This document shows positions 24,879 to 33,410 of a DNA stretch of 64,000 nt, piece after piece. The translations under genes and the position numbers were made by a program. This stretch comes from Bacteroidota bacterium (lineage in GTDB: Bacteria; Bacteroidota; Bacteroidia; Bacteroidales; FEN-979). The stretch is from contig JAPLDH010000063.1 of the NCBI GenBank assembly GCA_026391355.1, positions 1 through 64,000 of the forward strand. Direction: 5' to 3'. The notes under the pieces were generated by a model. The model saw only the letters and a program-made list of their open reading frames with translations, was not told the DNA's origin and searched no databases. Positions within the stretch are counted from its first letter, which is position 1. Every line of letters begins with the position of its first letter.

Positions 24879-24893
24879 ATGTTGTGAAAACAT
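24879..24893. promoter_or_regulatory. candidate operator ATGTT-GTGAA-AACAT
   Basis: ATGTTGTGAAAACAT is a perfect 5-bp inverted repeat in the leader between promoter and start codon. A further ATGTT half-site lies at 24864-24868. It may bind a regulator of the leucine operon, but no regulator gene is in this operon. Confidence 0.35.
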
Positions 24894-24897
24894 TAAC

Positions 24898-26505
24898 ATG
24901 TTTCGTATTGAGAGTAAAATAGATACAACAGATTCCGAATTTATCAGGAATAAAGAGGAATATGGAAAAATCCTGAATACATTCAGGGAGACCCTCTGTA
25001 ACGTGAAAAAAGGGGGACCGGAGCAATCAGTAAAACGTCATAAGGAGAGAGGAAAGTTGCTGGCAAGGGAACGCATTGACATGCTCATTGACAGAAACAC
25101 GCCATTTATTGAGCTTTCCAGTATGGCTGCATTTGGAATGTACAATGATGAATTCCCGTCGGCGGGAATTATCACCGGGATTGGAGTCATTCATGGCAAG
25201 GAGACCATGATCGTGGCGAATGATGCCACGGTAAAAGGGGGAACCTATATCAAGGAGTCGATCAAGAAGCATGTCCGTGCCCAGGAAATTGCCATGGAGA
25301 ATCGTTTGCCATGCGTATATCTTGTTGATTCAGGAGGGGTTTTTCTCCCGGAACAGGCCAATGTATTTCCTGACAAGTACGACTTTGGCAGGTTTTTCTT
25401 CAACCAGGCCCGTCTTTCAGCAGAAGGAATTCCGCAGATTGCGGTCGTTATGGGTTCCTGTACTGCAGGGGGTGCCTACGTGCCTGCCATGAGCGATGAA
25501 ACGATCATTGTGCGAAACCAGGGAACAATATTCATTGGTGGACCTCCCCTTGTAAAGGCTGCTACCGGTGAAGAGGTAACGGCAGAAGAACTGGGTGGCG
25601 CCGAAGTACATACCTCGATTTCCGGTGTTGCTGATTATCTGGCAGAAAATGATGTTCATGCAATACAGATCTGCCGGAACATTTTCGAGTCGATCGAACG
25701 GCAGGAAAAGCAGGAACTGAACAGAAGAGAATCCATTGATCCTTTCTATGACCCGGAAGAACTTTACGGGATACTGCCCATTGACCTGAAAAAACCGGTT
25801 GATTCGCATGAGATCATTGCCCGGATCGTGGATGGTAGTCTCTTTCATGAGTTCAAGGAACGTTATGCTCCCACCCTGGTTACCGGATTTGCACGGATCA
25901 TGGGATACCCGGTCGGAATTCTTGCAAATAACGGAGTTCTTTTTTCTGAAACCTCACTCAAGGGAGCACACTTTATCGAACTCTGCGCTTCCCGTAAGAT
26001 CCCCATCCTTTTTCTTCAGAATATTACCGGCTTTATTGTCGGGAAACAATATGAACGGGGAGGTATTGCACGCGACGGGGCAAAGTTTGTACATGCGGTT
26101 GCCAATGCCAATGTGCCTAAATTCACTGTGATCTTTGGCGGCTCCTTTGGGGCAGGAAATTATGCCATGGCCGGAAGGGCTTATGAACCAAGGTTTCTGT
26201 TCATGTATCCCAATGCCAAGATCTCCGTAATGGGAGGTGAGCAGGCATCCGGAGTACTGGTTACCATAAAGGAAGACCAGATGAAAGCAGCAGGAAAGGT
26301 ATTTCCCGAAGAAGAAAAGGAAAATCTTCGTAAAAGTATTTTGAAAAAATATGAAGAGGAGGGGTCAGCCTATTTCAGTACAGCCCGCCTTTGGGATGAC
26401 GGGATCATTGATCCGGTTGATACGCGGAAGATCATCGGGCTTTCCATCGCCATCTCTCAGAATAAGGAATATAAACAAACCCGGTTCGGGATATTCAGGA
26501 TGTAA
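24898..26505 (+). CDS. mccB: methylcrotonoyl-CoA carboxylase, carboxyltransferase (beta) subunit
   Basis: A 535-residue acyl-CoA carboxylase carboxyltransferase that moves CO2 from biotin to 3-methylcrotonyl-CoA in leucine breakdown. The N-terminal half contains 'GGTYIKESIKKHVRAQEIA' and 'PCVYLVDSGGVFLPEQ', and the second half has 'FLQNITGFIVGKQYERGGI' and 'GAGNYAMAGRAYEPRFLFMY'. These segments are characteristic of the MCC beta subunit rather than propionyl- or acetyl-CoA carboxylases. The length is normal. It heads an operon with a methylglutaconyl-CoA hydratase type enzyme and the biotin carboxylase subunit, confirming the pathway assignment. Confidence 0.94.
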   Translation: MFRIESKIDTTDSEFIRNKEEYGKILNTFRETLCNVKKGGPEQSVKRHKERGKLLARERIDMLIDRNTPFIELSSMAAFGMYNDEFPSAGIITGIGVIHGKETMIVANDATVKGGTYIKESIKKHVRAQEIAMENRLPCVYLVDSGGVFLPEQANVFPDKYDFGRFFFNQARLSAEGIPQIAVVMGSCTAGGAYVPAMSDETIIVRNQGTIFIGGPPLVKAATGEEVTAEELGGAEVHTSISGVADYLAENDVHAIQICRNIFESIERQEKQELNRRESIDPFYDPEELYGILPIDLKKPVDSHEIIARIVDGSLFHEFKERYAPTLVTGFARIMGYPVGILANNGVLFSETSLKGAHFIELCASRKIPILFLQNITGFIVGKQYERGGIARDGAKFVHAVANANVPKFTVIFGGSFGAGNYAMAGRAYEPRFLFMYPNAKISVMGGEQASGVLVTIKEDQMKAAGKVFPEEEKENLRKSILKKYEEEGSAYFSTARLWDDGIIDPVDTRKIIGLSIAISQNKEYKQTRFGIFRM

Positions 26506-26514
26506 AAAAATCAT

Positions 26515-27300
26515 ATGAAGAACTATGAAACCATTGAAACGAAGATCTATGACAAAATCTTTACCTTGACACTGAACAGACCCGAAGTGCACAACGCTTT
26601 CAATGAAACGATGCTGCTTGAGCTGACGGATTGTTTTGAGCAGGTCGAAACAGAAGATGTGCTTTGTGTGATCATCAGGGGAAGGGGAAAATCATTCTGT
26701 GCCGGAGTCGACCTGAATTGGATGAAAAATGTCAAACGGAACAGTTATGAACAGAATTACCAGGAAAGTCTCTTGCTCTCCAAGTGCTTTTATACGATCT
26801 ACACATGCCCAAAGCCAACCATTGCCATTGTTCACGGAACAGCCCTGGGAGGGGCAAACGGGTTGCTGACGGCCTGCGATCTTGCCTATTGTACAGAGGA
26901 TACTATATTTTCGTTGAGTGAGGTGAAGATCGGTATTGTGCCTGCATGTATCTCTCCATACATCATCAAACGCATCGGGGAATTTGGTGCACGTGAGCTG
27001 ATGCTGACCGGTCGCCGGATCAATGGGAAGGAGGCCGAAGGATTTCACCTTGTCAACCGGTCGTTTCCTGCCGGTCAACTCGAAGAATATGTCAGTTCAG
27101 TGATTTCGCTTCTAAAAACCAGTGGTCCCGAAGCAATGAGACATTGCAAAAACCTGATCCATGAGGTTTCCAATAACCTTACATTGGCAGAAGCTTATGA
27201 TTATACAGCAAAGATCATCGCAGAGATCCGTGCTTCAGAGGAGGGACAGGAGGGGATGAATGCATTTCTTGAAAAACGTAAACCGGGATGGGTGGAATGA
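26515..27300 (+). CDS. liuC: enoyl-CoA hydratase family, probable methylglutaconyl-CoA hydratase
   Basis: A 261-residue crotonase-fold enzyme. The oxyanion hole segments 'GKSFCAGVDLNWM' and 'GTALGGANGLLTACDL' and the Glu in 'SLSEVKIGIVP' are present. It most likely hydrates 3-methylglutaconyl-CoA to HMG-CoA, the step after methylcrotonyl-CoA carboxylase. That substrate is inferred from its place between mccB (10 bp upstream) and mccA (4-bp ATGA overlap), since crotonases cannot be told apart by these motifs alone. The start ATG at 26515 gives a normal family length. Confidence 0.88.
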   Translation: MKNYETIETKIYDKIFTLTLNRPEVHNAFNETMLLELTDCFEQVETEDVLCVIIRGRGKSFCAGVDLNWMKNVKRNSYEQNYQESLLLSKCFYTIYTCPKPTIAIVHGTALGGANGLLTACDLAYCTEDTIFSLSEVKIGIVPACISPYIIKRIGEFGARELMLTGRRINGKEAEGFHLVNRSFPAGQLEEYVSSVISLLKTSGPEAMRHCKNLIHEVSNNLTLAEAYDYTAKIIAEIRASEEGQEGMNAFLEKRKPGWVE

Positions 27301-29300
27301 TCAAAAAAATTCTGATAGCCAACAGGGCTGAGATTGCGGTCAGGATCATACGAACTGCGAAAAAGCTGGGAATAAGGAGTGTGGCGGTCTATTCACAGGT
27401 TGATCGCGATGCTTTGCATGTGTCAATGGCAGATGAAGTTGTATGCATCGGTGAAATTGAACTGAGCGATACATACCTGAACATCGGGAAGCTGATTGAG
27501 GTAGCGTTAAGTACCGGTTGCGATGCCATTCATCCGGGCTATGGATTTCTTGCCGAAAATCCTTTGTTTCCTGATGCCTGTGAAGAAGCGGGAATAATTT
27601 TCATAGGTCCTACGGGCAAGGTTATGAGGACCATGGGTAACAAGATCAGTGCCCGGGAATTTGTAAAAAACACAGGAGTTCCAATCACCTCAGGAGTAAC
27701 AGGAAAGAAAGAAGAACTGCTCGACGCTGGTAAACGGATCGGTTTGCCCGTACTTTTAAAAGCAGCAGCCGGAGGCGGGGGGAAAGGGATGCGGATCGTT
27801 CATCATGAAAATGAACTGGAAGAAGCCATTGAATCAACTGCCCGCCAAGCCAAAGCCTACTTCGGGGATGAAACGGTTTATATTGAAAAATATCTTGAAA
27901 ATCCCCGTCACATCGAATTCCAGATCCTTGGAGATCATCATGGGAATGTGATCCACCTCTTCGAAAGGGAATGTTCCATTCAACGCAGGTACCAAAAGAT
28001 CATAGAAGAGTCCCCCTCCCCGACACTTACTCCGGAAATCCGTGCCGGTATGGGTGCAGCTTCCGTGAAGATCGGGAAAGAGATCGGTTATACCAACGCA
28101 GGCACTATTGAATTTCTCGTGGATAAGGATCTTAATTTCTATTTTCTGGAGATGAATACCCGGATCCAGGTCGAACATCCTGTCACCGAATTGGTTACTG
28201 GTATTGACATGGTGGAAGAGCAAATCCGTATTGCCGAGGGGAAGGAGTTAACATTGAAACAAGCGGATATCCTTCAACGCGGACATGCAATCGAATGCCG
28301 GATCTATGCCGAAAATCCTGAACATGACTTCCAGCCCTCCCCCGGACATATGACCCTCTACCGGGAACCGGAAGGTCCGTGTATTCGTATTGATAAAGGG
28401 ATCAGACCGGATACTGAAATAAAAAGCACGTTCGATCCGATGATCAGCAAACTGATCACCTGGGGAAATGACAGGGATGAAGCCATAACAAGAATGGGCA
28501 ATGCCCTTAGCGAATATATCATCCATGGGATAAAAACAAATATCGCATACCTTCAGGCGCTCGTTCATCATCCCGCTTTTCTTGAGAATAAGATATCAAC
28601 AGGGTTTTGCGATCTTCATACAAAAGACATTATCGCAGGGATTCATAATGAAAAGAACAAGATAAACAGGTATTTGCCTTTGACAGGTTATCTTGCCTGC
28701 GAACTTTCAGGAAAGCATAACGGAAATAGCCAGGTCATAGGAGCAGAAAATATCTGGGACGAGACCGGGTTCTGGAGAAATTCAATGAATATCCGGGTAC
28801 AATTTGAAAATGAAGAGATTCTTGTCGATATTCTGAAGATAAAGAAGGATCGCATTGAATTCAGAATCGCCGATACACTCATGATGGCAGATACAATTGT
28901 CAGACGTGACCATAAAGTCGCATTTACTATAAATGGAAGCAATTTCACTGCATGGGTCTCCGAAAATAAGGAGCATACTGCTTCTATTACTTTCCAGGGA
29001 CAATTATTTACTTGTAAACGAATGGATATCCTTACAGAATCAGAGTTTGCTTCCGGACCAGATCTGCATGGTTCTGATCATAATCATGTCTGTTCTCCCA
29101 TGCCGGGAAAAGTGATCAAAGTTGAGGTGAAAGAAGGGGAAGAAGTCAGGAAGGGTGCATTGCTTATGATCGTGGAAGCCATGAAGATGGAAAACAAGAT
29201 CGTTTCACCCGCAAATGCCATTATTTCCGAGATCAGGGTGAAGATCAACGACAGGGTGGAAGCGGACACTGCACTTATATTGTTTGATAAGATTGAATAA
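27297..29300 (+). CDS. mccA: methylcrotonoyl-CoA carboxylase, biotin carboxylase (alpha) subunit
   Basis: A 667-residue biotin-dependent subunit. The N-terminal biotin carboxylase domain starts 'KILIANRAEIAVRII' and includes 'GYGFLAENPLFPDACEE', the ATP loop 'KAAAGGGGKGMRIV', 'FLEMNTRIQVEHPVTE' and 'GHAIECRIYAENP'. The C-terminal biotinyl domain carries the acceptor lysine in 'VEAMKMENK' near residues 626-634. It carboxylates its own biotin with bicarbonate and ATP and works with MccB. A longer frame from 27288 exists, but the ATG at 27297 overlaps the upstream stop as ATGA, typical of coupled genes. Confidence 0.94.
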   Translation: MIKKILIANRAEIAVRIIRTAKKLGIRSVAVYSQVDRDALHVSMADEVVCIGEIELSDTYLNIGKLIEVALSTGCDAIHPGYGFLAENPLFPDACEEAGIIFIGPTGKVMRTMGNKISAREFVKNTGVPITSGVTGKKEELLDAGKRIGLPVLLKAAAGGGGKGMRIVHHENELEEAIESTARQAKAYFGDETVYIEKYLENPRHIEFQILGDHHGNVIHLFERECSIQRRYQKIIEESPSPTLTPEIRAGMGAASVKIGKEIGYTNAGTIEFLVDKDLNFYFLEMNTRIQVEHPVTELVTGIDMVEEQIRIAEGKELTLKQADILQRGHAIECRIYAENPEHDFQPSPGHMTLYREPEGPCIRIDKGIRPDTEIKSTFDPMISKLITWGNDRDEAITRMGNALSEYIIHGIKTNIAYLQALVHHPAFLENKISTGFCDLHTKDIIAGIHNEKNKINRYLPLTGYLACELSGKHNGNSQVIGAENIWDETGFWRNSMNIRVQFENEEILVDILKIKKDRIEFRIADTLMMADTIVRRDHKVAFTINGSNFTAWVSENKEHTASITFQGQLFTCKRMDILTESEFASGPDLHGSDHNHVCSPMPGKVIKVEVKEGEEVRKGALLMIVEAMKMENKIVSPANAIISEIRVKINDRVEADTALILFDKIE

Positions 29301-29334
29301 CCCCTTAGGGGTAGGGGATATAAAAATAGGAATC

Positions 29335-30027
29335 ATGAATAAAGTTGTAAAAAACGCTTATGAGGCGATTGCCGGTATTTCCGATAACGCAACCATCATG
29401 TTCGGGGGTTTCGGTTTGTGCGGGATCCCGGAGAACTGCATCAAAGCTTTGGCAGAGACGAATATCAAAGGACTAATCTGCATTTCAAACAATGCGGGGG
29501 TCGATGAATTCGGACTGGGAGTCCTTCTGAGGAAGCACCAGATGCGGAAAATGATCGCGTCCTATGTAGGAGAGAACAAGGAATTTGAGCGTCAGTTGCT
29601 GAGCGGTGAACTGGAGGTAGAACTCCTTCCTCAGGGAACACTTGCGGAAAGGATCCGGGCGGGAGGAGCAGGCATACCGGCTTTTTATGTTCCGGCAGGG
29701 TTTGGAACGGAAGTCCAGGGAAACAAGGAGGTACGGGAATTCAATGGGAAGATGCACCTGATGGAACTGGGGATGACAGCAGACTTTGCAATCGTTAAAG
29801 CAAAGCTCGGGGATACCCATGGCAACCTGATCTATAATAAGACTGCCTGGAATTTCAACGGGGTTATGGCCACTGCAGGAAGGATCACCATTGCCGAGGT
29901 GGAAGAACTTGTACCCTATGGAACGCTGGACCCCGGCCACATTCACACACCGGGAATATACGTGCACCGGATCTTCCAGGGAGTAGGCTATGAGAAAAGG
30001 ATTGAGTTTGCAACGGTCAGGGAGTGA
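29335..30027 (+). CDS. scoA: 3-oxoacid CoA-transferase subunit A
   Basis: A 230-residue alpha subunit of succinyl-CoA:3-oxoacid (acetoacetate) CoA-transferase. 'MFGGFGLCGIPENCIKAL' near residues 22-39 and 'PAFYVPAGFGTEVQ' are family hallmarks. With ScoB it transfers CoA to acetoacetate, the product of leucine breakdown, giving acetoacetyl-CoA. The open frame reaches back to 29284, but the ATG at 29335 starts the conserved sequence. A minimal CCCC-TTA-GGGG hairpin lies in the 34-bp gap after mccA. The subunit genes are split by a repeat tract rather than overlapping as is usual. Confidence 0.93.
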   Translation: MNKVVKNAYEAIAGISDNATIMFGGFGLCGIPENCIKALAETNIKGLICISNNAGVDEFGLGVLLRKHQMRKMIASYVGENKEFERQLLSGELEVELLPQGTLAERIRAGGAGIPAFYVPAGFGTEVQGNKEVREFNGKMHLMELGMTADFAIVKAKLGDTHGNLIYNKTAWNFNGVMATAGRITIAEVEELVPYGTLDPGHIHTPGIYVHRIFQGVGYEKRIEFATVRE

Positions 30028-30031
30028 CAGA

Positions 30032-30092
30032 GTGACCTGGGACATGGGACACGGGACATGGGATACATCCCAAGTTCCAAGTCCCAGGTCAC
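30032..30092. repeat. 12-bp stem with GGGACATGGGACACGG phrase between scoA and scoB
   Basis: GTGACCTGGGAC (30032-30043) and GTCCCAGGTCAC (30081-30092) are perfect inverted copies around a loop of GGGACATGG-like near-repeats. A related phrase is at 18750-18790. It is the main phrase tract inside the leucine operon and separates two genes whose products must assemble together. Confidence 0.7.
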
Positions 30093-30138
30093 ACGATATA
30101 TACATTTAAACATCCAAACATCTAATCATCTGAAATAT

Positions 30139-30795
30139 ATGGCACTTGACAAACACGGAATTGCGAAGAGAATAGCCCAGGAGTTGAAGGATGGATATTA
30201 TGTCAACCTCGGGATCGGGATACCGACATTGACCGCCAATTACATTCCCAAAGGGATGGAAGTGATCCTTCAATCGGAAAACGGATTGCTGGGCATCGGC
30301 CCTTTTCCTTCAAAGGAAGAGCTTGACCCTGATCTTATCAATGCCGGGAAACAAACTATAACCACGCTTCCGGGAGCTGCTTTTTTCGATTCTTCGGTCA
30401 GTTTCGGGATGATTCGCGGCGGACATATAGACCTGACTGTGCTGGGCGCTTTCGAGGTGTCCCAGGACGGGGACATTGCAAGCTGGAAGATCCCGGGAAA
30501 GCTGGTAAAAGGAATGGGAGGGGCTATGGATCTTGTAGCTGCAGCGAGGAATATCATCGTTGCAACGACCCACACCGATAAGGATGGAAAATCAAAGCTG
30601 CTGAAAGCATGTACGCTGCCACTTACAGGCGTTAAATGCGTAAAGCGGGTGATCACCGACCTGGCGGTTGTGGATGTTGTTGATGGCAGCTTTAAGCTTT
30701 TAGAGCGTGCACCGGGAGTTTCGATCGAGGAAATTAAAAATGCAACCGAGGGAACGCTGATTGTTGAGGGAGATATACCGGAAATGGTGTTTTAG
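30139..30795 (+). CDS. scoB: 3-oxoacid CoA-transferase subunit B
   Basis: A 218-residue beta subunit. The catalytic Glu that carries the covalent CoA thioester lies in '[12 protein letters not shown]' near residues 45-56. '[19 protein letters not shown]' and '[14 protein letters not shown]' are further family signatures. It pairs with ScoA for acetoacetate activation. The frame opens at 30058 but the first 27 codons lie in repeat sequence, and the ATG at 30139 begins the conserved '[15 protein letters not shown]' segment. Confidence 0.94.
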   Translation: MALDKHGIAKRIAQELKDGYYVNLGIGIPTLTANYIPKGMEVILQSENGLLGIGPFPSKEELDPDLINAGKQTITTLPGAAFFDSSVSFGMIRGGHIDLTVLGAFEVSQDGDIASWKIPGKLVKGMGGAMDLVAAARNIIVATTHTDKDGKSKLLKACTLPLTGVKCVKRVITDLAVVDVVDGSFKLLERAPGVSIEEIKNATEGTLIVEGDIPEMVF

Positions 30796-30807
30796 CTGGC
30801 TTTTTTT

Positions 30808-30876
30808 CACCGCAAAGACACAAAGACGCTAAAAAGTTTATTATAAGCTTCGCGTCTTCGCGACTTAGCGGTTAAA
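30808..30876. repeat. inverted repeat ACCGCAAAGACACAAAGACGC / GCGTCTTCGCGACTTAGCGGT
   Basis: The two arms pair imperfectly across a short AT-rich loop between scoB and the HMG-CoA lyase-like gene. The ACCGCAAAGACACAAAG phrase is one I recall as a widely dispersed intergenic repeat in bacteria. It may terminate or process the operon transcript. Confidence 0.6.
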
Positions 30877-30923
30877 GAATAAAAACCTTATTTATTCACA
30901 CAGAATTGCTTTACAGTAATTTT

Positions 30924-31934
30924 ATGAACTATCCGAAGAAAGTAACTATCGGTGATATAACGGTTAGGGATGGATTTCAGCACGAAGAGACCTTTATCAC
31001 GACCGATGCCAAGGTATGGCTTGCGGAGCAGCTGATCCTTGCCGGGTTCCGGTATATCGAAGTAACAAATCTTGGAAATCCTCAAGGGATGCCGCAATTC
31101 AGGGATGCCGATGATGTGCTCACCCGGTTACGGAACAGTAAAAAGATTGCTCATCTTATCAATGAGGTGATAATCACTGCTATCACAATCCGGGAAAAGG
31201 CAATTGAGCGTGCTATCCGTGCCAGGGAAGAGGGGTACGGCCCCGACAGGATCCTGCTTATGGTTTCTACCAGTGAGTCGCATCACCGGATAAATTCGGG
31301 AGTATCGCTCGATGAATACTGGAAGATGGCGGAAAAATATATTCCGAAGGCAAGGGATGCAGGGTTGAAGGTGAATGGAACCGTCAGTACAATCTGGGGT
31401 TGCCCGATCGAAGGCCCGACAGAAATGAAGAAGGCTGTAGAGTTTGCAAAACGCTGGTTTGAGATCGGAGCCTCCGATGTTGAACATGCCGACCATGATG
31501 GTTCTGCAAGCCCTGATAGGGTTTACCAGTACTATTCGATGTTGCTCGATGCGATACCCAGGCCCGAAAAGCAGATCGTTCATTTTCACACGACCCGTGG
31601 TTGGGGGCTGGCGAATGTGCTTGCCGCATTACAGGCGGGTATGGTCAACTTTGAATCGACAATGGGTGGGATCGGCGGACAGCCGGCCAATTTCGTCAGC
31701 GGTGTGCCGGTAACAGGCACAGGGCAATATTATTACAAAGATTCGAACCTGGTTGGCCTTGTTTCAACGGAAGATATGGCGGTGATGATGGATGAAATGG
31801 GTATAGATACAGGCCTTGATATTGATAAGATACTGGAGATCGGCACCATGGTTGAAAAGATCATCGGACGAAGATTACGATCCGAATCGATCCGGAACGG
31901 GCGAATTCCGAAAACCATGACCGGCAGAAGTTGA
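30924..31934 (+). CDS. HMG-CoA lyase homologue lacking the signature cysteine
   Basis: A 336-residue barrel protein of the HMG-CoA lyase/DRE-TIM family. The metal and active-site elements 'VRDGFQHEE' near residue 13 and 'HFHTTRGWGLANVLAALQAG' near 215-235 are present, as is 'STEDMAVMMDEMGIDTGLDI' near 280-300. The loop that should read GLGGCPY reads 'GIGGQPA', with Q253 where the catalytic cysteine sits, and an extra ~10 residues follow. In the leucine operon it should cleave HMG-CoA to acetoacetate and acetyl-CoA. Without the cysteine it may use another residue, be slow, or act on a different 3-hydroxy acyl-CoA. The true start is the ATG at 30924. Confidence 0.8.
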   Translation: MNYPKKVTIGDITVRDGFQHEETFITTDAKVWLAEQLILAGFRYIEVTNLGNPQGMPQFRDADDVLTRLRNSKKIAHLINEVIITAITIREKAIERAIRAREEGYGPDRILLMVSTSESHHRINSGVSLDEYWKMAEKYIPKARDAGLKVNGTVSTIWGCPIEGPTEMKKAVEFAKRWFEIGASDVEHADHDGSASPDRVYQYYSMLLDAIPRPEKQIVHFHTTRGWGLANVLAALQAGMVNFESTMGGIGGQPANFVSGVPVTGTGQYYYKDSNLVGLVSTEDMAVMMDEMGIDTGLDIDKILEIGTMVEKIIGRRLRSESIRNGRIPKTMTGRS

Positions 31935-32116
31935 TCCCCCGGATGGCTGAAACACTCAAACTACTCCCCAGTCTGAATTATAGTAACACAAGAACAAACC
32001 GCATGATTCTTTATTGAACAAAAACATTTACCGGCACATCTTGATAGAGCCGCTTTTACCAACACCATGACATTCGCGTCCGTTACATGTAATAATTAAC
32101 CAGAAAAACCAAATCT

Positions 32117-33262
32117 ATGTATTTAACCGAAGAACATAACATGATCCGGAAAACGGTTCATGATTTCGCAGAACGGGAGATCCGCCCGATTGCCCGTGAA
32201 TTGGATGAGAAAGCGGAGTTTTCCATTGAACTGACCCGGAAAATGGGAGAGATCGGGTTGTTTGGGTTGCGAACACCTGTCGAGTTTGGCGGACTGGATA
32301 TGGATACGCTTGCCTATGTGATTGCTGTTGAGGAGTTGGCAAGGGTCGACAGTTCCCAGGCAGCAACAATTGCAGCGCACATTTCGCTGGGCATAGGCCC
32401 TATCATGAATTACGGGACAGCCGAACAGAAAGCCAAATACCTTCCGATGCTTTCCACCGGCACGGCTACCTGGGCTTTTGGCCTGACTGAGACTGAGGCC
32501 GGATCAGATTCCCGGAATACCAAGACAAATGCGCGGATCGAGGATGATAAATGGGTGATCAACGGTTCTAAGATATTTATTACCAATGGATCTTCGGAAA
32601 TAAATAAAGGAGCGACCGTCCAGGTAGTTTCGGGTGTCAACTCCGGAACCAAGGAGTTTACGACCATCCTGGTGGATGCCGATACTCCCGGATTCAAAAG
32701 GAGCCAGATGCACAATAAGATGATGTGGCGTGCTTCGGATACGGCAGAACTGTTCTTTGATGATTGCAGGGTTCCTGTTTCAAATACCCTGGGGGAGAGG
32801 GGAGAAGGATCAAAGATCATGCTCAACACACTCGACAGTGGTCGCCTGGCCATCGGGGCCATGGGTTTGGGACTGTCGCAGGGCGCTTTTGAATTGGCGT
32901 TGAACTATTCACGGCAGCGCAAGCAGTTCGGCAAGCCTATCGCACAGTTCCAGATCAATGCCTTCAAGCTCGCCGACATGGCCACGAAGATCGAGCTGGC
33001 AAGGAATCTACTCTACAAAGGCGCCTGGCTGAAATCCAACAGTATGCCCTTTGCAAAAGAGGCTGCCATGGCGAAGCTGTACTGTTCCGAAATAGCCAAA
33101 GAAATCGCCGACGAAGCTGTTCAGCTTCATGGCGGTTATGGACTGATGAAGGAGTACGATATCGAGCGGTTTTACCGTGACCAGCGTCTGCTGCAGATCG
33201 GGGAAGGAACCTCCGAAATCCAGCGGCTGGTGATATCGAGGTACATTGGGTGCTACGAATAG
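32117..33262 (+). CDS. acyl-CoA dehydrogenase (probable isovaleryl-CoA step)
   Basis: A 381-residue flavoprotein of the acyl-CoA dehydrogenase family. 'WAFGLTETEAGSD' and 'KIFITNGSSEINKGATVQ' form the FAD and substrate region, and 'QLHGGYGLMKEYDIERFYRD' and 'QIGEGTSEIQR' the C-terminal lobe. Its place in the leucine operon suggests isovaleryl-CoA dehydrogenase. However, that enzyme normally has the catalytic Glu elsewhere and lacks it in this last motif, whereas this protein keeps the short-chain-type Glu in 'GEGTSE'. It may therefore be a short-chain or 2-methyl-branched acyl-CoA dehydrogenase that serves the same step. Electrons pass to ETF, whose genes are not here. Confidence 0.87.
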   Translation: MYLTEEHNMIRKTVHDFAEREIRPIARELDEKAEFSIELTRKMGEIGLFGLRTPVEFGGLDMDTLAYVIAVEELARVDSSQAATIAAHISLGIGPIMNYGTAEQKAKYLPMLSTGTATWAFGLTETEAGSDSRNTKTNARIEDDKWVINGSKIFITNGSSEINKGATVQVVSGVNSGTKEFTTILVDADTPGFKRSQMHNKMMWRASDTAELFFDDCRVPVSNTLGERGEGSKIMLNTLDSGRLAIGAMGLGLSQGAFELALNYSRQRKQFGKPIAQFQINAFKLADMATKIELARNLLYKGAWLKSNSMPFAKEAAMAKLYCSEIAKEIADEAVQLHGGYGLMKEYDIERFYRDQRLLQIGEGTSEIQRLVISRYIGCYE

Positions 33263-33410
33263 GTAATTATGAATTATGAAAGATGAGATTTGAATTATGA
33301 AGATTAATCATATCTCATAATTCGTTGATCGAGTATTCGAGTATTCTATTTTTGGTTATATCATTATTATCAATATGTTAATAATAATTATGAATCAACT
33401 AAATAGGATT
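33263..33410. repeat. AATTATGAA and TCGTTGATCGAGTATTCG phrase tract
   Basis: Near-repeats of AATTATGAA followed by CGTTGATCGAGTATTCGAGTATTC. The second phrase recurs as a related form at 35980-36010, 42445-42468 and 54023-54045. It separates the end of the leucine operon from the convergent T9SS pseudogene. Confidence 0.55.

Noticed and set aside
29485-30105. A 206-residue minus-strand reading frame over scoA
   Set aside because: It is antisense to conserved scoA and begins in repeat sequence; no domain is visible.
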